A stretch of DNA of 62,313 bases from Bacillota bacterium (GCA_023436395.1 JAEZJJ010000085.1:1-62313); one strand, 5' to 3'. Shown: positions 8,143 to 17,386, numbered from the stretch's first letter. Notes: generated by a model from the letters alone, not told the origin. A program made the numbers and translations.

Positions 8143-10068
8143 TTGACAGAAGAAAAAGAATCGCGAATAAAGTACCTAGGACAGATTATAGTCTTATTTG
8201 CTCTAGAAATCCTTATACTTTTATTTAGAATAGCAGTCCCAGTAGGCTCTACTATACAAGGGCTAGGAGAAACATATAAATGGTTTATAGGTGAGATAAT
8301 TTATATGTGTATTCAAGGATTTTTAATTGTTATCTTGGTCAATCATCTTATCTTTAAAAATTCCTATGGAGAAATAGGACTTACGAAGTTTAAAGGAAAC
8401 AGCTTTGTATTTATTGGTAATTTATTTTATTTAGGAATTGTTGCAGGTGTAACTTATGGTATTAATTACATATCTGGAGGAACCCATACTTATAGTATTA
8501 GTTATAGGGTTACTCATGTTATTATCAGCTTTATAAGTATAGCCTTTTTGCAAGAGGTTATTTATCGTGGGTGTCTATTAAATGCCTTTTTAAAGCTTAC
8601 AAAAGGAAATGTCTGGATCTCTATTATAGGCGCCACTTTATTATTTGTAGTCATTCATGTGCCTTATACCATGAAGGAAAGTGGTTTTGAAAGTTTATTT
8701 CTAGGAAATACAAGTGAAATCATATTTATTTCTACAGGTATAGGACTTTATTTAGGGCTTCTATATCTTTGGACCAATAATATATGGATTTGTGTGATTA
8801 TTCATGGTACTTATAATGCCATTGATTTAGTGGGAAGTGGATTATTGTTACCTGCCTTTAAAGGGTTTTATGTTTTTTGTGCACTGATTTATCTTGTATA
8901 TGTGGCAGTATGTTATATGAGAAGTAGCCAAGATGAGGAAGATGAACAAGTAGAGTATGAGGTTGATGCAGAGATAGAAACTAAGGATGTTCATAAGCTA
9001 AATGAAGCTTATGAAAGTTATATCTCTCAAAAGATAGGAGAAAATAAGGCACAAGAAATAAGTAAGGATTCAGAAAAAGTAGTGAGTTTAGTAGCTCAAG
9101 GTGAACTAGAATATCAGATGATACAAGGTGTAGAGGAACTATCAGGTATAACAATAGAGGATAATCAAGAAGATGGTGAGCACTCTGATAATAGTAAAGT
9201 TCTTATGGAAGACTTAAATAAGACAGTTAATATTAATTTAGAGGACTTAAATAAGACGGTTAATATTAATTTAGAGGACTTAAATAAGACGGTTAATATT
9301 AGTTTAGAGGGCTTAAATAAGACAGTTAATATTAATTTAGAAGAATTAAATAAGACAGCTATTATTAATCTCGAGGAATTAGAAAAAGCAAATCATCAAC
9401 ACTTAAAGCAAGTGCCTAGTGAAGAGAAATCTTCAGAACTAAAAGAAACTAAGTTCAAAGAGGAACCTAGTTATATGAAACATTTAGAACGGTCTTTAGG
9501 GGAATTTGAGAACATCTATAAGCAAGTGATACCAACAGATCCACCTATTGATATTTTATCTTTCCAAGGAGAGCGATTTAATGCCCTTGTGACTAATGGC
9601 ATGCGATATACACCTATGAACGTGCCTGACTATTTAAAGGGAAATGCTTATGCAGAACTTGTTATGTTTGTGGACAAATGCTTTGACCTTTCTGATGAGG
9701 GACTTCTAAAGGAAGAAAATAATTGGTTATTACAAAGTTTAAGAGATCTAGCAATGTATCCAAGATTAAATAATAGTTACTTGTGTTGGGGACATACAGT
9801 AGGTAATGGAGAAGAACGAATACCTTATTATGAAGGGACTAGCTTATGTGGCATGTTAGTCTATCCTCCAGTTGTTCAAGATGATATGAAGTTCTATACT
9901 TTTAAAGAAGGGGAAAAGACCACTTATATTTATAATGTGATGCCTCTTTATGCAGAAGAGATTGACTTTATATTAAAGCATTCTGGTGATGCGTATTTTG
10001 CCCGTATTAAAGAATTAGGAATTTCTCAAATTATTACAAGAGATAGACCTAATGTGTGTATTGAATAA
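8143..10068 (+). CDS. CPBP-type membrane protein fused through 11-residue repeats to a SUFU-like domain
   Basis: A 641-residue fusion with a TTG start behind GAGGAGG. Residues 1-260 form a CPBP (CAAX protease/bacteriocin-processing) membrane domain with about eight helices. Motif 1 reads QEVIYRG (Gln137-Glu138-Arg142), where active members have Glu-Glu; motif 2 keeps His172; motif 3 keeps His221 and Asn225. A charged linker then leads to five near-identical 11-residue repeats (around 356-410), and the C-terminal 170 residues resemble the suppressor-of-fused (SUFU) fold (YYEGTSLCGMLVYPP and PLYAEEIDFIL blocks). SUFU-like domains in bacteria are often immunity proteins against secreted toxins. 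The Gln replacement suggests weakened or lost protease activity. The substrate and purpose of the fusion are unknown. Confidence 0.8.
   Translation: MTEEKESRIKYLGQIIVLFALEILILLFRIAVPVGSTIQGLGETYKWFIGEIIYMCIQGFLIVILVNHLIFKNSYGEIGLTKFKGNSFVFIGNLFYLGIVAGVTYGINYISGGTHTYSISYRVTHVIISFISIAFLQEVIYRGCLLNAFLKLTKGNVWISIIGATLLFVVIHVPYTMKESGFESLFLGNTSEIIFISTGIGLYLGLLYLWTNNIWICVIIHGTYNAIDLVGSGLLLPAFKGFYVFCALIYLVYVAVCYMRSSQDEEDEQVEYEVDAEIETKDVHKLNEAYESYISQKIGENKAQEISKDSEKVVSLVAQGELEYQMIQGVEELSGITIEDNQEDGEHSDNSKVLMEDLNKTVNINLEDLNKTVNINLEDLNKTVNISLEGLNKTVNINLEELNKTAIINLEELEKANHQHLKQVPSEEKSSELKETKFKEEPSYMKHLERSLGEFENIYKQVIPTDPPIDILSFQGERFNALVTNGMRYTPMNVPDYLKGNAYAELVMFVDKCFDLSDEGLLKEENNWLLQSLRDLAMYPRLNNSYLCWGHTVGNGEERIPYYEGTSLCGMLVYPPVVQDDMKFYTFKEGEKTTYIYNVMPLYAEEIDFILKHSGDAYFARIKELGISQIITRDRPNVCIE
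9208..9372 (+). repeat. Five tandem 33-bp repeats inside the CPBP-SUFU gene
   Basis: Units start at 9208, 9241, 9274, 9307 and 9340, with a partial sixth at 9373-9390. The first four differ at only a few bases. Each codes for a variant of EDLNKTVNINL, so copy-number changes would keep the reading frame while altering the linker length. Confidence 0.95.
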
Positions 10069-10080
10069 AGAAAAACTAAG

Positions 10081-10124
10081 AAGCCCCCTGAAGCAAAAAG
10101 ATACATTTGTTTCAGAGGGCTTTG
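10081..10124. terminator. Bidirectional terminator between convergent genes
   Basis: A long, slightly imperfect stem (AAGCCCCCTGAA arm at 10081 and TTCAGAGGGCTTT arm ending about 10123) between the CPBP-SUFU gene and the minus-strand membrane protein. Confidence 0.75.
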
Positions 10125-10139
10125 GTGTTTATTAAGGTA

Positions 10140-10655
10140 TTATTTTTCTGGTTTCAAATGGAAGTTCTTAGGGGGTTTAATATAGTGATTAACAAGAAGA
10201 CCAATGACAATTCCAAATAAAGTCTCAATAATACGATTAAGGGTATAATACACAGGCATCTTATAGGCATTAGCTGTTGTAACTGCTAAAAAGACAATAC
10301 ATGCAATAGGAATGCAAGGTTGTTTTTTTAGCAGATTAAGGATATAGATAACAGTAATAATGCCTATGGCAATAATAAGATAAGTAGCTAGTTTACTTAA
10401 ATAATCCACTCTCATATTTTGTTTGGCACTGCGACATATAAAAAGGAAACCTAAACCTAGGCTACCTCCTATTAAGGTTCCAAACCCACGAATAAAAGCC
10501 ATCCTAAATGAGCTGCTAGAAGTATCCTGCACACAGAAAACAGCAGTCATACAAGCAAAAAAGGGTTCGGAAGGAAAAAGTAATAAGCATAGAAAAACAG
10601 CTAAACCTGTTTTTTGCATGCGAAGTCCAATTTTAGGGAAATGTTGTAATTGCAT
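10140..10655 (-). CDS. FUSC / aromatic acid exporter-like membrane protein
   Basis: A 171-residue membrane protein with four to five hydrophobic segments and the N-terminal pattern of the FUSC/ArAE family (GLRMQKTGLAVFLC, then FRMAFIRGFGTLIGG, then NRIIETLFGIVIGLLVN). Larger members export aromatic acids or related compounds. This short form has only the membrane module and no cytoplasmic domain. An AAAAGGA ribosome site precedes the ATG. Function beyond transport-like is not readable. Confidence 0.75.
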   Translation of the reverse strand: MQLQHFPKIGLRMQKTGLAVFLCLLLFPSEPFFACMTAVFCVQDTSSSSFRMAFIRGFGTLIGGSLGLGFLFICRSAKQNMRVDYLSKLATYLIIAIGIITVIYILNLLKKQPCIPIACIVFLAVTTANAYKMPVYYTLNRIIETLFGIVIGLLVNHYIKPPKNFHLKPEK

Positions 10656-10807
10656 AATAGTATCCTTTTCAAGTATAGTTTAAGTAAATTAATGAAGTAT
10701 AAAATTATGTTAATAGTATTAGGTGATATTTGTCAATGGAATATTAGCAGGAGAGGTTTTTGTAGATAAAATGGTAGTATACTAATAGAGAAGAAAGGGT
10801 GAAGAGG

Positions 10808-11845
10808 ATGAAAATTGATATTAATAAAACGTATGTATTAGATACAGCAAAGGAAATATTAGGAACTCATAGTCCAAGTGGGTTTTGTTATGACGTGATG
10901 ACACTTATTAAAGCAAAGGTTGAGGCCTTTGGCTATTTATTTGAAACCACTAGAAAGGGGTGTGGAATTATAACTATTCCAGGTGAGAGTGAGGAGCAGG
11001 TTATAGGATTATCTGCTCATGTGGATACATTAGGGGCTATGGTACGCTCTATAACAGCCACAGGAACTATAAAGTTTACATTAATAGGAGGGCCTATACC
11101 TGCTACATTAGATAGTGAGTATTGTCAGATTCGTACAAGAAAAGGAAAAATGTATACAGGAACTTTTTTGAGTACAAGTCCCGCAGCTCATGTCTATGAG
11201 GATAGCAAAACGAAAGAACGTTCACCAGAAAAAATGGAGATTCGTATAGATGAAATCGTACATTCCAAAGAAGATGTATTAGCATTAGGGATTCAGTCAG
11301 GTGACTTTATTTTTATTGAACCTAAGACAGTTATCACAGAAAGTGGTTTTATTAAATCTAGGTTTATAGATGATAAGGGAAGTGTGGCAGCACTTATGGG
11401 GTTATTGGAACTCTTTCATAGAGAAGATAAGAGGCCAAGTTTTACAACTAAGATTTTTATTTCTGTTTATGAAGAAGTAGGACACGGTTCAAGTTATATT
11501 CCAGAAGATATTACAGAAATGATTGCGGTAGACATGGGGTGTATTGGAGAAGATTTAAATTGCACAGAGTATGATGTTTCAATTTGTGCCAAGGATTCTG
11601 GAGGACCCTATGATTATGAAATGACCACTAAACTTGTAGAATTAGCAGAAGCAAATGATCTCAAATATGTAGTAGATATTTATCCTATGTATGGCTCAGA
11701 TGTGGGGGCTGCCTTACGAGGGGGAAATAATATTAGAGGAGCCTTAATTGGACCAGGTGTCCATGCTTCTCATGGGATGGAACGTACCCATTATATAGCA
11801 CTAGAAAATACAATTAAATTACTTTATCTGTATTTAACAACATAA
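10808..11845 (+). CDS. M42 family metallopeptidase (aminopeptidase/FrvX-like)
   Basis: A cytosolic, probably tetrahedral, dizinc aminopeptidase that trims oligopeptides. Metal and catalytic residues are in order: AHVDTLG (zinc His/Asp), DDKGS (bridging Asp), EEVGHGSS (catalytic Glu pair), VDMGC (zinc Asp) and SHGMERTH (zinc His). The ATG at 10808 follows AAAGGG by 8 bases; a GTG at 10799 in the same frame lies on top of that ribosome site. The 345-residue length is typical. It stands alone. Confidence 0.9.
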   Translation: MKIDINKTYVLDTAKEILGTHSPSGFCYDVMTLIKAKVEAFGYLFETTRKGCGIITIPGESEEQVIGLSAHVDTLGAMVRSITATGTIKFTLIGGPIPATLDSEYCQIRTRKGKMYTGTFLSTSPAAHVYEDSKTKERSPEKMEIRIDEIVHSKEDVLALGIQSGDFIFIEPKTVITESGFIKSRFIDDKGSVAALMGLLELFHREDKRPSFTTKIFISVYEEVGHGSSYIPEDITEMIAVDMGCIGEDLNCTEYDVSICAKDSGGPYDYEMTTKLVELAEANDLKYVVDIYPMYGSDVGAALRGGNNIRGALIGPGVHASHGMERTHYIALENTIKLLYLYLTT

Positions 11846-11853
11846 TTTTTAGT

Positions 11854-11913
11854 AATAAGCCTAATAAAGATGGTAAAAGCGACAAAATGATTTATCATCC
11901 CTTTAGGCTTATT
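11854..11913. other. Imperfect inverted repeat after the M42 gene
   Basis: AATAAGCCTA (11854-11863) pairs with TAGGCTTATT (11904-11913), and further bases pair inside. There is no T run after the stem, so it is a weak terminator candidate or mRNA-end hairpin. Confidence 0.45.
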
Positions 11914-12009
11914 CAGATATTGTTAAAAATTATTACAAATTATGAATAAACATAGACTAAATAAAAGAAAATCATTATGATAGATAGGGGATATAATGGA
12001 GGAGGAAAT

Positions 12010-12319
12010 ATGAATAAACATAAGGATAAAAATGAATTCATCCTAAAAACCTTAGATCAAACTTATATCAATCAAATTATGAGATTACAAAGTTCGATAA
12101 TAGATTCTATAGGAAACTTAGAATTATTTGCTGTTTCAGAACAAGAAGAATTTGAAGAAGCTATTAAGGACAAAGGATGTATATTTATGTGCAACAGCAT
12201 CACCGCTCAATAAACATAGTGTTGAAAATTTTATCAAACTAGGATACAGAATTGATAGAGAAAAGCTCAAGTATGGTGGTCTTAGAAGATATATATTGGT
12301 TAAAAATTTACAATATTAA
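12010..12319 (+). pseudogene. GNAT acetyltransferase with internal deletion and frameshift
   Basis: The frame from ATG 12010 (after GGAGGAGGAAAT) encodes a GNAT-type N terminus up to about position 12192. The matching GNAT C terminus (CATASPLNKHSV ... KLGY) then continues in another frame to 12319. The central acetyl-CoA-binding part is missing: the two pieces total about 100 codons, where a whole GNAT enzyme needs about 160. One deletion event with a frame change explains this. The upper frame stops at 12213 and the lower frame has no ribosome site. Confidence 0.75.
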
Positions 12320-12320
12320 T

Positions 12321-12349
12321 AGGACCAAATGGCTATAACATTTGGTCCT
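12321..12349. other. Perfect hairpin after the GNAT pseudogene
   Basis: AGGACCAAATG (12321-12331) and CATTTGGTCCT (12339-12349) form an 11-bp stem with a 7-base loop. No T run follows, so termination is possible but not shown. Confidence 0.55.
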
Positions 12350-12555
12350 TGAGAGAGTGATTCTATTTATATAAATAAATGATACCACTAAACAATGTTA
12401 TTCTAGCACAGATTATATTGTGAATTATATAGGGTAAATAACAGTTTTTTGATATAAAACTTGTTGAAAATGTTATATGATTTATTGTAAATAGTAAGAA
12501 AAAATAAGTGTAAAATTTATACAGAAATTATAAGTCTATAATAGGGAGGAAAAAT

Positions 12556-13980
12556 ATGCTATTTTCAAGTACAATATTTCTTTTTGTATTTTTGCCCATT
12601 GTTATAATACTATACTATGGACCAGCTAAAAAAGAAAATACGAGAAATCTTATATTGCTTTTATCAAGTTTGATCTTTTATGCATGGGGAGAGCCTAAGT
12701 TTGTATTAGTAATGTTACTTTGTATTGGTGCAAACTATGTATTTGGGTATTTTATAGATAAGTACCGAGGTGAAAAAAACAAGACAACAGGGATTTTAGT
12801 AGGGATGCTTATTTTTAACCTCAGTATATTAGGTATTTTTAAATATGCAGGGTTTATCGTGGAAAATCTCAATCAGTTATTACATTTAGCCTTACCAGTA
12901 CCTAAAATTGTACTACCTATAGGTATTTCTTTCTTTACCTTTCAAAGTATTTCATATGTTATTGATGTCTATCGTGAAAAAGGAAAGGCTCTTAAAAATC
13001 CATTAGATGTAGGTCTTTATGTAGCTCTTTTCCCACAGCTTATAGCAGGGCCTATTGTGCGATATGAAACGATTGCAAATGAGATTCATGGTAGAAAAGA
13101 AACAGAATCAGACTTTGCATCGGGAATTGTACGATTTATTTTAGGTTTAAGTAAAAAAGTACTACTCTCTAATCAATTTGCTCTTATTGCAGATAAGGTG
13201 TATAACACAGGAGCAGGAAACTTAAGTGTAGCTTTTGCGTGGTTAGGTGCCATTTGTTATATGCTACAAATTTATTTTGATTTCTCTGGTTACTCTGATA
13301 TGGCTATTGGGCTTGGTAGGATGTTTGGATTCCATTTTAATGAAAACTTTAACTTGCCTTATACGGCGAAGTCTGTATCTGATTTTTGGAGAAGATGGCA
13401 TATTTCACTTAGTACATGGTTTAGAGACTATGTTTATTTTCCTATGGGTGGAAGTCGTGTTAATAGTAAGCTGAAATTAGGCAGGAATTTATTAGTTGTA
13501 TGGTGTTTAACGGGTATATGGCATGGTGCTAATTGGACATTTATTGTCTGGGGATTATATTTTGGGATCATTTTGATTATCGAGAAATTTACTGGTTTAG
13601 ATAAATGGATGGAAAAAAGTAAGATTATAGGGCATTTATATACCTTATTGATTGTTATCATAAGTTGGGTACTATTTAGAGCAGCTAATATTGGGGAAGC
13701 AATTAACTTTATTAAAGATATGTTTGGTATAAATCATAATCGTTTAGTAGATGGCTTAGCAAGTTTTTACATAAAAGAAAGTTTGGCAATTATTATTATA
13801 GGGATTATGGCTTCCTTACCAATTGTTAGCTGGGTAAAAGGTTATTACATAAAACAAAAAAGTCATATGCAAAAAACTTATCAAATCATAGGCATGTGTG
13901 GACTTGCAATGCTGTTTTTTATAGCAGTGGCTTATTTAGTAAAAGGAACCTACAATCCTTTCATTTACTTTAATTTCTAA
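12556..13980 (+). CDS. MBOAT O-acyltransferase (AlgI/DltB-like)
   Basis: A polytopic membrane O-acyltransferase, 474 residues with ten or more membrane segments. The family core is clear: DFWRRWHISLSTWFRDYVYFP and GIWHGANWTF, whose His is the predicted catalytic residue. Such proteins pass acetyl groups across the membrane to an extracellular acetylating partner. The next gene, 12 bases on, encodes a DHHW/AlgJ-like protein, so the two probably form one O-acetylation machine for a surface polysaccharide. A strong GGGAGG site precedes the ATG. No polysaccharide synthesis genes lie nearby. Confidence 0.9.
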   Translation: MLFSSTIFLFVFLPIVIILYYGPAKKENTRNLILLLSSLIFYAWGEPKFVLVMLLCIGANYVFGYFIDKYRGEKNKTTGILVGMLIFNLSILGIFKYAGFIVENLNQLLHLALPVPKIVLPIGISFFTFQSISYVIDVYREKGKALKNPLDVGLYVALFPQLIAGPIVRYETIANEIHGRKETESDFASGIVRFILGLSKKVLLSNQFALIADKVYNTGAGNLSVAFAWLGAICYMLQIYFDFSGYSDMAIGLGRMFGFHFNENFNLPYTAKSVSDFWRRWHISLSTWFRDYVYFPMGGSRVNSKLKLGRNLLVVWCLTGIWHGANWTFIVWGLYFGIILIIEKFTGLDKWMEKSKIIGHLYTLLIVIISWVLFRAANIGEAINFIKDMFGINHNRLVDGLASFYIKESLAIIIIGIMASLPIVSWVKGYYIKQKSHMQKTYQIIGMCGLAMLFFIAVAYLVKGTYNPFIYFNF

Positions 13981-13992
13981 GGAGGAAGCAAA

Positions 13993-15189
13993 ATGAAAAA
14001 AGTAACATTACAAAGAGTTGGCATTTTCTTGTTTTGCGTAACTCTTATTGGAGGAGGGGCTTTAACGGTAGTCCCTAATATTAAAAGTATTGCAAAACAA
14101 ACTTTAACCAATATGAAAAGTAACTATGCACAGAAAAAGACAGTAGAAAGTCTATTAAAAGGGGGGATAAGTGGCGTTGAAGCTGGAGTCACAGATGCCA
14201 TTTTTGGTAAAGAAACTTTTATTAATGTCTATGGCTTATCTGAGCGCCTTTTAGGAAAGCATTATATTAGAGATGCCAACTTATCACAAAGTGTCATTAA
14301 AGATAATCATGGACAATTACAATTTGCAGTGAATAAAGTGGATACAGCCTCTTATGTTGATCAAATTGCAGAAACGAGTGAACTATTAAAGTCAAAAAAT
14401 ATTCCCTTACTCTATGTACAAACACCTGTGAAGATTATAGAAGATTATACCCAACTTCCAGAAACAATCATAGATTACACGAAGACAAATACAGATACTT
14501 TTAAGTCGCAACTTGAAGATAAAGGAATAGCAGTCTTAGACTTAAGAGAGAAAGTTAAGGATTCTGGGTTAGATCATTCTACATTATTTTACAATACAGA
14601 CCATCATTGGCGCACAGAGACAGCTTTTTGGGCAGTAGGAGAAGTTACACAATATTTAAAGGATGAAATGGGTATTGCGTTAGATGAAAATCAGTTCTAT
14701 ACAAATCCCAATAATTATCAAGAAACTTTTTATAAGCAAAATTTCCTGGGATCACAAGGAAGACGTGTAGGTAAATATTATGGTGGATTAGATGATTATA
14801 CGTTATTGACACCAACTTTTGAGACAGATTATGAAGTCACTATTACCAAAGGAACCAATAGTACTGTAGCGGAAGGGGATTTTACAGCAGCTATTGTTAA
14901 GAAGAATTTACTAAATGAAAAGAGTGTTTATACCAACCGTTATGCCGCTTATTTTGGAGGAGATTTTAGTGAAGTAGATATTAAAAATAAGAAAGCAGAA
15001 AATAATTTTAAGGTACTGATTATAAAAGATTCTTTTGCATTGCCTTTTACAGCCTTTTTCTCAACTATGGTGAGTGAAACAAGAATGCTAGATACTAGAT
15101 ACTATGAGGGAACAGTAGAAAATTACATTAATAGCTACAATCCTGATCTAGTACTTTATGTCTATAAGTCCATTAATACTCAGAAGTAA
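13993..15189 (+). CDS. DHHW/AlgJ-like SGNH O-acetyltransferase partner
   Basis: A secreted or membrane-anchored protein with an N-terminal hydrophobic segment (about residues 8-28) and a catalytic SGNH-like domain. The DHHW motif (NTDHHWRTETAFWA) supplies Asp and His, and KDSFALPF supplies the predicted nucleophilic Ser. It is cotranscribed with the MBOAT gene and likely accepts acetyl groups from it on the outer face of the membrane. The acceptor is unknown. The transcript ends at a 21-bp terminator stem just after the stop. Confidence 0.85.
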   Translation: MKKVTLQRVGIFLFCVTLIGGGALTVVPNIKSIAKQTLTNMKSNYAQKKTVESLLKGGISGVEAGVTDAIFGKETFINVYGLSERLLGKHYIRDANLSQSVIKDNHGQLQFAVNKVDTASYVDQIAETSELLKSKNIPLLYVQTPVKIIEDYTQLPETIIDYTKTNTDTFKSQLEDKGIAVLDLREKVKDSGLDHSTLFYNTDHHWRTETAFWAVGEVTQYLKDEMGIALDENQFYTNPNNYQETFYKQNFLGSQGRRVGKYYGGLDDYTLLTPTFETDYEVTITKGTNSTVAEGDFTAAIVKKNLLNEKSVYTNRYAAYFGGDFSEVDIKNKKAENNFKVLIIKDSFALPFTAFFSTMVSETRMLDTRYYEGTVENYINSYNPDLVLYVYKSINTQK

Positions 15190-15206
15190 GTTGTGATTAA
15201 GAGCGT

Positions 15207-15253
15207 ATAGAAGGAGGGTGTCATGTTGTGAAAACATGACACCCTCCTTCTAT
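15207..15253. terminator. Strong bidirectional terminator
   Basis: A perfect 21-bp stem (15207-15227 with 15233-15253) with a five-base loop, between the convergent DHHW gene and histidine kinase gene. Confidence 0.85.
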
Positions 15254-15257
15254 TTAC

Positions 15258-16520
15258 TTATTTGATGGGAAGGGTAACAAGGAAAGTGGTAGGTCCCTCT
15301 TCTGTACTTTGAACTTCGATGCTCCCATTATGTTGGTCCACAATAGACTGGGCAATAGAAAGCCCAAGGCCATAGCCCCCTGTTTCTCGTGTCCTAGAAG
15401 GATCAAGCCTGTAGAAACGCTCAAATATTTTATCATGATATTCAGAAGGAATACCTTTTCCCGTATTAGTAATTGCAAAAATAAGTTTGTTTTTTGCAGA
15501 ATTGTGTTTGAGTAAAAAATGAATCTGCCCTTCTTCATTGGTGTTTTTAATGGCATTATCGAGTAAAATAACAGCTAGTTGCTTCAAACGGTTTTCATCC
15601 CCGTAGATTAAAAGTCCTGGGGTAATCTCCATATCAAAGTGCTTATGAGATTCAAAAATAATAGATTCAAAGGGTAAGCAGATATGAGTGAAGGCCTCAC
15701 TTATATTAAACTCGGAATGATGAAGTAATTCATCATCATCATCCATTTTAGCTAAATAGAGTAGATCGTTAACGAGTTTAGTCATACGCTCAGTTTCTGC
15801 TTTAATATATTCTAACCACTTGCTTTGATTTTCCACATAATCAAGCGGATTACTTAGAATAACATCTGTATTGGTAGCAATAACAGTCAGAGGTGTTTTA
15901 AGTTCATGAGAAGCATCTGCTACAAATTGTTTTTGTTTGTCCCAAGCTTTAGCCACAGGTTTAATAGCCCATTTTGCTAAATAGAGGGTAATCATTAGTA
16001 AAATGATAAAGCTCAAAAAGCCAAATAGTAGACAAATAATTAATAAACGATTTAAGGTAGTCATTTCTTCTGTACGATCACAAAATACAATCACTTTCCC
16101 TGTTTGAGTCATTTCTTTTAGAAAGCGGACTTGTGTACCATTGACGACAATAATACCTTCATTTTTTTCCATGTTCTCTGCAAGTTTAACAAAGGTAGGG
16201 ATTTGTGAGAGTTGGTCTTCAGACTCAAAAGGTGGGATGATCTGAACAACGTCATTAGTATAAGAAAGTTTAACTAAAAAACTATCCTCTTTAAGACGTG
16301 CTGTATTAGGTTTTGGTTTTAAACTAGGATCAAGAAACATGGGAGGAGCATGGAGAAAGGAAAATTGCTCTGCTTTAGCCAACTGATGCATCTCACTAAG
16401 GGTAGAGTTCCGTTCACTTTGTGCCATAAAGAAATAGATTCCAGCAAAAATGATGAGTAGTACTATGGATATAAGGGACATAGTGATAAGTACAAAACGT
16501 ACTTTAAGTTTCTTTATCAT
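15258..16520 (-). CDS. Sensor histidine kinase
   Basis: A membrane sensor kinase of 420 residues: membrane segment 1 (about 8-32), an external sensing region of about 125 residues, membrane segment 2 (about 158-182), then the H-box DASHELKTPLTVI with the phospho-accepting His205, the N-box LLDNAIKN, and the G-boxes GKGIPSEYHDKIFERFYR and GYGLGLSIA. Its ATG follows the response-regulator stop codon directly (TAA-ATG), with the ribosome site inside the upstream gene, so the pair is translationally coupled. The external domain has no recognised ligand-binding motif. Confidence 0.92.
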   Translation of the reverse strand: MIKKLKVRFVLITMSLISIVLLIIFAGIYFFMAQSERNSTLSEMHQLAKAEQFSFLHAPPMFLDPSLKPKPNTARLKEDSFLVKLSYTNDVVQIIPPFESEDQLSQIPTFVKLAENMEKNEGIIVVNGTQVRFLKEMTQTGKVIVFCDRTEEMTTLNRLLIICLLFGFLSFIILLMITLYLAKWAIKPVAKAWDKQKQFVADASHELKTPLTVIATNTDVILSNPLDYVENQSKWLEYIKAETERMTKLVNDLLYLAKMDDDDELLHHSEFNISEAFTHICLPFESIIFESHKHFDMEITPGLLIYGDENRLKQLAVILLDNAIKNTNEEGQIHFLLKHNSAKNKLIFAITNTGKGIPSEYHDKIFERFYRLDPSRTRETGGYGLGLSIAQSIVDQHNGSIEVQSTEEGPTTFLVTLPIK

Positions 16521-17195
16521 TTATTCACCTCCTAAGCGATAACCTACACCACGAACTGTTTGAATACCTATTGTCGAATGAATATGAGAAAGCTTCTTGC
16601 GAAGAAATGAAATATAAACTTCTACATGATTATATTCAGCTTCTGAATCAAACCCCCATATTTTTTCTAGAAGTTCCTCCTTGCTCACGATATGTTCACC
16701 ATGACGAATAAGAAACTCTAGAATTCTAAATTCTTTAAGGCCTAAACGAATGGATTTATCTTTACAAGTAAGTTCATAGGTTGATAAATTTAAGGAGAGG
16801 TCTTGATAAGAAAGAGTATTATCACAAATGAGCTCACCACGCCTTCTACCTAATGCACGAATCCGTGCTAGAAGCTCTTCTGTTGCAAAAGGCTTAGTAA
16901 GATAATCATCTGCACCATAATCTAAGCCTTTGACTCTATCAGATACTTCATCTTTTGCAGTAAGTAAAATAACAGGTGTTTGTATCCTTTGCTTTCTAAG
17001 TTCTTGAAGGATTTCTAATCCATTTAATTGAGGGAGCATAATATCTAATATAATCACATCATAAATACCTGTTAAGGCATGGTCAAGACCAGTAATACCA
17101 TCATAAGCAGCTAGTGCTGTATATTTATTTTTTTGTAGAATTTGAACAAGAGCCTCTGCCAAGCGCACTTCATCTTCTATAACTAATAGATTCAT
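16521..17195 (-). CDS. OmpR-family response regulator
   Basis: A 224-residue two-domain regulator. The receiver domain has the acidic pair at residues 7-9, the phospho-acceptor Asp51 in ILDIMLP and the switch Lys in LTKPF. The C-terminal winged helix carries EVYISFLRKKL and the wing GVGYRLG. It is the first gene of the two-component operon and partner of the kinase that follows. A TTAAG-type direct repeat in its own promoter suggests autoregulation. Confidence 0.93.
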   Translation of the reverse strand: MNLLVIEDEVRLAEALVQILQKNKYTALAAYDGITGLDHALTGIYDVIILDIMLPQLNGLEILQELRKQRIQTPVILLTAKDEVSDRVKGLDYGADDYLTKPFATEELLARIRALGRRRGELICDNTLSYQDLSLNLSTYELTCKDKSIRLGLKEFRILEFLIRHGEHIVSKEELLEKIWGFDSEAEYNHVEVYISFLRKKLSHIHSTIGIQTVRGVGYRLGGE

Positions 17196-17241
17196 TCATA
17201 AGCTCCTTTCAGGCTGCACAAGTCAGCACTAAGTAAATAAG

Positions 17242-17281
17242 ATAATATGATGATAACATATTAACCTTAAATCAGTCTTAA
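17242..17281 (-). promoter_or_regulatory. Possible promoter with direct repeats upstream of the two-component operon
   Basis: On the minus strand TTAAGA (17281-17276) and TTAAGG (17270-17265) start 11 bp apart, about one helical turn, as OmpR-type sites do. The second overlaps a possible -35, and TATTAT (17247-17242) follows 17 bases later. Confidence 0.4.
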
Positions 17282-17386
17282 AAGCAACATCATAAACTAA
17301 TAATAGAAATATTTGTAAGTATTTTTCTTTTGAAAAAGGAGACTCTATTATTGTAAAACCAAATATGAATGCAGGAGGTAAGTTAT

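Noticed and set aside
9208..9372. CRISPR-like array
   Set aside because: The repeats are contiguous, without spacers, and lie in frame inside a coding region.
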